A stretch of 37,186 nt of DNA from Leptolyngbyaceae cyanobacterium SM1_4_3 (GTDB lineage Bacteria > Cyanobacteriota > Cyanobacteriia > Elainellales > Elainellaceae). Location of the stretch: assembly GCA_012031415.1 (NCBI GenBank), contig JAAUTN010000022.1, positions 1 to 37,186 on the forward strand. The letters run 5' to 3'. This document shows positions 34,101 through 37,186 of this stretch, one piece after another. A program made the translations under genes and the position numbers. Within the stretch, counting starts at the first letter, position 1. The number at the start of each line of letters is the position of its first letter. The notes beneath the pieces are model-generated. The model had not been told where the DNA came from and did no database searches. It saw only the letters and a list, made by a program, of their open reading frames with translations.

Positions 34101-36590
34101 CGCAATATTGGTATTGAGTTCTTTGATCATGGAGGGCGACATAATCGTTCACCCTATCTTGTTGATTATGTTCCAAATGCAACGGCTAGCTTTGGGCACC
34201 GTTTGGTCATTACGTCACGATCGCTTCTAGAGCTAGAGTCAATTCTGTCCCAGGTTCTTTATCAATATGGATTAAGAGTTGAAGGTAAGCATTTAACTGC
34301 GATTTTGGAGCAATTAAGATCATTATCCGGGCGACTCGCGTTGAAGCTGATTTCATCCTCGTCACAGCAAGCAGAAGTTTTAGGACTTGCCTTAGCACGC
34401 TTATTCTTGAAGCATCAAGGTGCTCTATCTAATCAAATTATCCTACCTCTGGATGCACATTTAGAGTTGTTTCGCGCAGCCAAGCAACAGGCAGATGAGT
34501 TAGGAGAATCTGTCAGCTTGCAAAGAACGGATTTAGCATTGTTTGATCTCAATGCAGAAACGCGAACTATTCGGTGTAACCTCGTTGAGGTGAAATGCTA
34601 CGCGCAAGTTGGTGGATTAGCAAATTACAGTCGCCTTAAAGAAAGGATCGCCGAGCAAATTTCTCAGAGTGAAACAGTGCTTCGGCTTCACTTTTCAATA
34701 AGTGATCGCCCAGATCGTTTGCTGAAAGTACGAGAATTTTCAACTTTGCTGAAGTTTTATCTTGACCGCTCAAGTCGTTATGGTTTAGTTGAAGCAGATG
34801 TGTTTGAGGAAGCTCAATTTCTACTTTCGACTTTAGAAGAAGGCTATACTCTCGAATTTAGCAAGAGTGGATTAATTTTTGATTTTCAAAAGCCTGGAGT
34901 AGATAATGCAGAATATGACGCTGGTATTGAGTTTCATCGTATAGGTATCGATTTGATTAAGCTGATGGTCGAAACTGCTAGACCTTCAACTTCAGATATT
35001 CTAGAAGAGTCTGAAACCGAACCAATTCAAAGTCCAGTCCCTCAATTATCATTGGCGGCATTCCTCGCCCCAAAACGAGAACGCTCCTCAACGTGGAGTA
35101 GTGTCTCCTCAATTCAACAAAGGAACTCTTTAAACTATTTCAGCTCCGTCGAAGATTTATCGCAGTTGGATAATGAGGATACATTGCGTTCGCAATCTAA
35201 TAAAGCTTTGAACCAATCAACAGAGCTTGTTGAAGTTGAGGCTCCTGATGGGCAAACCCTTTTAGAGGGAGCAGACACGGATGCAGTGGGATTTCCCAAA
35301 ATTGAGAATGCAAAGGTAGTCTTTCAATCCAATGATGATACTGGTCTAGATTCTTCGCTAACTCAACCAAGTGATTCATCTATCCAATCGAATTTGCCAT
35401 TCGATATCATGCTTGGTGTGCAAAACTCTTCACCTCAGTATGGCATTTTAGGGGAGACTTCTGGGCGTAAAGTGGCTTTAGATCTAAATCAAACCCATAC
35501 TATTGGGCTTTTCGGAGTGCAAGGAGCTGGGAAAAGCTATACCTTGGGCACAATCATTGAAATGGCATGTACCGCTATCCCAAACATCAATGTTTTACCT
35601 AGTCCATTGGCAACGGTAGTCTTTCATTACAGCCCTACGTCAGACTACAAACCCGAGTTCACTTCCATGATCAGTCCGAACTCGGAGACAGATCAGCTTA
35701 CAGTGTTACGCGATCGCTATAATGCTGCTCCATCTGCCTTAAAGGATATTGTGATTCTCGTACCCAAATCAAAAGTTGAGGAGCGAAAAGTTGAATATCC
35801 AGATATTGAAGTTTTACCAATCACTTTTGCTAGCTCGGAACTAAAAGCACATCACTGGAAGTTTTTGATGGGTGCTGTGGGTAGTCAGAGTATGTACCTA
35901 CGCCAAATCAATCTAATTATGAGAAGAAAGCCACGTGAGGAACTAACGCTTACGGATCTTTTGCGAAGTGTAGAAAGCTCATCTTTATCTGACCATCTCA
36001 AGGATTTAGCGAGAACAAGACTAGAGTTCGCTAGTGAATACATTGATGATAATCATAAACTTGTTGATGTTATTCGCCCCGGTCGCTTAATTATTGTAGA
36101 TCTTCGAGATGAGTATATTGAAAAAGATGAAGCCTTAGGTCTTTTTGTTGTAATGCTGCAAATCTTCTCAGAGGCAACCTATCGGGCGGAGGCATTCAAC
36201 AAGCTTGTTGTTTTCGATGAAGCTCATAAATATATTGAAAGTCCAGATCTAATTACTGGGTTGGTAGAAGTTGTACGGGAAATGCGGCATAAAGGGACTA
36301 GCATTATGGTTGCATCCCAAGATCCACCATCAGTTCCCACTTCCTTGATCGAACTGTCATCGCAGATTATTCTGCACCGTTTCAATTCTCCAGCTTGGCT
36401 TAAACACATTCAAAAAGCGAATGCTGCTTTGGATAATCTAAATGCTCAGAAAATGAGCCAGCTTGGTCCTGGCGAAGCCTTTATATGGTCTAACAAAGCT
36501 ACGGATACATCATTTACCCAAGGGGCTTTGAAGATTCGTTGCCGACCAAGAGTAACACAGCATGGTGGAAGTACAAAAACAGCTGTCTGA
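31116..36590 (+). CDS. Giant HerA/FtsK-like ATPase with PD-(D/E)XK-like motif, MAD8-like (MADS)
   Basis: An 1824-residue protein. The C-terminal 400 residues are a HerA/FtsK-type translocase: TIGLFGVQGAGKSYTLG with Walker A Lys1473, a Walker B-like LIIVDLRDE at about 1660, and VVFDEAHKYIE with Asp1701/Glu1702, followed by VREMRHKGTSIMVASQDP, the sensor strand. Upstream, D1139 or D1144 and LVEVKCY (Glu1158, Lys1160) fit a PD-(D/E)XK nuclease core, so this may be the restriction effector. The first 1100 residues have no recognised domain. A disordered Ser-rich stretch (about 1310-1420) separates nuclease-like and ATPase parts. It ends the MADS locus; the downstream gene is convergent. Confidence 0.8.
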   Translation: MSTGFQELHNNQVIQALEALFVPYLKEVLGSRGLGHCMRIADLQLDLAVALTRTLRREVQDAGIFILADSTTAVAPELLVSSTKLVELRNPLPDGSLRPPLLVFLPPNLQTNAEDSFNIASFEELVVTNVYDKLFQTLLQRVTAPLQGYIREICENLRKEKWTWADPLGRSRFLLTGIENGNEGETFGAALYELGLVPDFHLFDDPSITLGRINKNLESMQKLTFSLDKSIRGRVLDLELNSKTVQSRLVQFLVGAGVENPRFWTRQIVLQRSNWDISFDKWEFSNQVNLDRISIEIQSTDLPEVKEDVSDPRLQSLIGSQILDPKTYRKFKVEFQVEPHPKQVDGLSYFTVQIISQEGGSVGTAKKVKQWQTKSPVKSVAIDKLDKFEFEEGWHFVRVLPWTENGDPIPLEDPASWSHSNSSKSYESELFYVLPNAELNEEPPQRAIPLEASLEHARLKLQFTAISEHRNPEEISYREVLWVNGNNARTATPELLEIKFGREGKIHIPVSHGLKLLEQAILSSPEQPISWQIPIHLTQLGDPIPEVVEWFHSTAVASFHSARLRYFAAIRAAKQDLISQAADFTQLKDLVYDYAQTYQELLMEVCRRVERGSDQQAFTDLKKVLMIDSVRLTLTDFRGKVREALLLGPTHPLRALWLVTWSQVAQNWVTAARSCSDEYIGSTRDGIRSLVPLNMPAMIPLLDGKVFVTVDNIHPFWSLYAPATQEDTRGLVGEVCTALGLSEPESIGGSAITKEILASRIERYLAQHPYIRTLSINAFNPGRAVVLAEALILLQRQEAFKDLRYDIRLFVADPEAPGVGEALEQLLAPNSAVSSEGDAFSSSTGTHLFPKLNLAIHSTESDFRQQSALYSAHLSLLFDLFPSEEVGSAPDFQSSGLGSLHGLIQDFTVQFQDDENGALWRRQASHGRPSSSPDADAFIDLLSEIPRLISVATASVSTGVPVFENRPVISLGLNTEQRALLHSIHQVSDWVFTIDRNIGIEFFDHGGRHNRSPYLVDYVPNATASFGHRLVITSRSLLELESILSQVLYQYGLRVEGKHLTAILEQLRSLSGRLALKLISSSSQQAEVLGLALARLFLKHQGALSNQIILPLDAHLELFRAAKQQADELGESVSLQRTDLALFDLNAETRTIRCNLVEVKCYAQVGGLANYSRLKERIAEQISQSETVLRLHFSISDRPDRLLKVREFSTLLKFYLDRSSRYGLVEADVFEEAQFLLSTLEEGYTLEFSKSGLIFDFQKPGVDNAEYDAGIEFHRIGIDLIKLMVETARPSTSDILEESETEPIQSPVPQLSLAAFLAPKRERSSTWSSVSSIQQRNSLNYFSSVEDLSQLDNEDTLRSQSNKALNQSTELVEVEAPDGQTLLEGADTDAVGFPKIENAKVVFQSNDDTGLDSSLTQPSDSSIQSNLPFDIMLGVQNSSPQYGILGETSGRKVALDLNQTHTIGLFGVQGAGKSYTLGTIIEMACTAIPNINVLPSPLATVVFHYSPTSDYKPEFTSMISPNSETDQLTVLRDRYNAAPSALKDIVILVPKSKVEERKVEYPDIEVLPITFASSELKAHHWKFLMGAVGSQSMYLRQINLIMRRKPREELTLTDLLRSVESSSLSDHLKDLARTRLEFASEYIDDNHKLVDVIRPGRLIIVDLRDEYIEKDEALGLFVVMLQIFSEATYRAEAFNKLVVFDEAHKYIESPDLITGLVEVVREMRHKGTSIMVASQDPPSVPTSLIELSSQIILHRFNSPAWLKHIQKANAALDNLNAQKMSQLGPGEAFIWSNKATDTSFTQGALKIRCRPRVTQHGGSTKTAV

Positions 36591-36638
36591 AGGTCGGAGT
36601 GGTGTAATCTAAGTTATCCGATTACTAAGAAGCAAGTT

Positions 36639-37186
36639 TTACTCCGTCACCTGTGGAAGATAAATGGTGAATAGGCTGCCCTTATCAACCTTCGATTTTA
36701 CGCTGATAGTTCCGTCGTGGGCTTCCACAATTTGATGAGATAGATAAAGTCCTAGCCCGTTCCCTCGGCGTTGATGATTTCCCTGCCTGTATCGCTCAAA
36801 TAGAAACTTTTGTTCTTCCGGGGGTATACCAATTCCTGTATCTTCTACTTCCAGGACAATAGATTTATTCTCTGGGGAATCACGAGTCGAATGCTGTAAG
36901 CGAAGCTCTACCGATCCGGTATCGGTATAACGGATGGCATTACCGATTAGGTTGGTCAGTAGGCGACGAAGCTCCAGGCGATCGCCCCTCACCCACAAGG
37001 ATGTTTGGTCAGTGGCTTCTACTAAGGTTAGGTTCAACGCCAAGCCTTTAGTCATAGCCAGAGGAGTTAGTTCTCTAACAACACTTTGGCTTAATTCCCA
37101 GAGGTCAACCTTATAAAAAGTAAAGATCTTTACAACCTGCCTCATATTGATAGATTTCCAGCAGAGTATCAACCATTTCCAATAGA
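36639..37186 (-). CDS. Histidine kinase C-terminal part (5' end outside window), one frameshift
   Basis: The catalytic HATPase domain of a sensor histidine kinase, read leftwards to a TAA at 36639-36641. The N box (NLIGNAIRYT), G1 box (DTGIGIPPEE), F-box region (FERYRQG) and G2 box (GNGLGLYLSH) are all present. Upstream, the frame from the window edge reads LLEMVDTLLEIYQYEAG and DLYF, the end of the dimerisation helices, but it lies one base out of phase: removing one base from the A5 run at 37115-37119 (T5 on the coding strand) joins it to YKVDLWELSQS. So the gene is interrupted here or the run is miscounted. Probably unrelated to MADS. Confidence 0.85.
   Translation of the reverse strand, partial: YWKWLILCWKSINMRQVVKIFTFYKVDLWELSQSVVRELTPLAMTKGLALNLTLVEATDQTSLWVRGDRLELRRLLTNLIGNAIRYTDTGSVELRLQHSTRDSPENKSIVLEVEDTGIGIPPEEQKFLFERYRQGNHQRRGNGLGLYLSHQIVEAHDGTISVKSKVDKGSLFTIYLPQVTE

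Noticed and set aside
18654-36590. Interpretation as BREX/Pgl type 2 because of the NERD-kinase protein
   Set aside because: The PglX/PglZ and BrxC/BrxL partners are absent, whereas HsdM, HsdS, AAA15, DUF4276-like and HerA-like genes in this order fit MADS.
1-37186. CRISPR arrays, tRNA and rRNA genes, insertion-sequence transposases
   Set aside because: I saw no regularly spaced repeats, no cloverleaf sequence and no transposase motif on either strand.

Overview
The window looks like cyanobacterial DNA. The octamer GCGATCGC (HIP1), which is over-represented in many cyanobacteria, recurs through most of it, and several products (two DUF4058-type proteins, a long Argonaute with a Cas4-like partner, the divergent conjugation genes) are of types common in filamentous cyanobacteria. 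ParA/ParB genes, a parS-like palindrome, a tyrosine recombinase and type IV secretion genes on one stretch suggest a large conjugative plasmid or an integrative conjugative element carrying a defence island.

Layout. 1-4258: end of a conjugation operon on + (VirB6-, VirB8-, VirB10- and VirB9-like). 4446-10077: an AT-richer, HIP1-free run on + with a holo-ACP synthase, an acyl-carrier-protein-like protein, an XRE regulator and ImmA/IrrE-type peptidase, a divergent thymidylate-synthase-fold enzyme, a thymidylate-kinase-like protein fused to a helical domain like that of 5-hydroxymethyl-dU DNA kinases, and a two-domain MazG-type pyrophosphohydrolase. A strong promoter whose -10 lies in a perfect inverted repeat precedes the ACP-like gene. 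10121-13148: a Cas4/RecB-like nuclease and a long, catalytically complete prokaryotic Argonaute whose frame is broken once. 13188-15216: three overlapping genes on - (hypothetical, Cys-rich, DUF4058). 15371-18107: tyrosine recombinase, ParA, and a ParB broken by one frameshift.

18231-36590: an eight-component locus whose content and order match the methylation-associated defence system (MADS, MAD1-MAD8): XRE regulator, HsdM-like adenine methyltransferase, AAA ATPase, TOPRIM/DUF4276-like protein, HsdS-like specificity subunit, NERD/kinase/ATPase protein, zinc-ribbon protein and a very large HerA-like ATPase. It is interrupted by a reverse-strand DUF4058-like gene between MAD5 and MAD6, and MAD6 is split by a cluster of small indels in its first kinase lobe. 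36639-37186: the C-terminal end of a histidine kinase on -, also with one frameshift.

How the parts may work together. The 4.4-10 kb cluster resembles the phage logic for making and hypermodifying 5-hydroxymethyluracil (a ThyA-family enzyme, a nucleotide kinase, a DNA-level kinase helical domain, an NTP pyrophosphatase), but here with a dedicated PPTase/ACP pair and XRE-ImmA control. It is the strongest candidate for an undescribed system; its chemistry is inference. pAgo-nuclease and MADS are recognisable defence modules beside it. Four genes (pAgo, parB, MAD6, histidine kinase) carry small homopolymer-associated frameshifts, so assembly quality should be checked before calling them dead.
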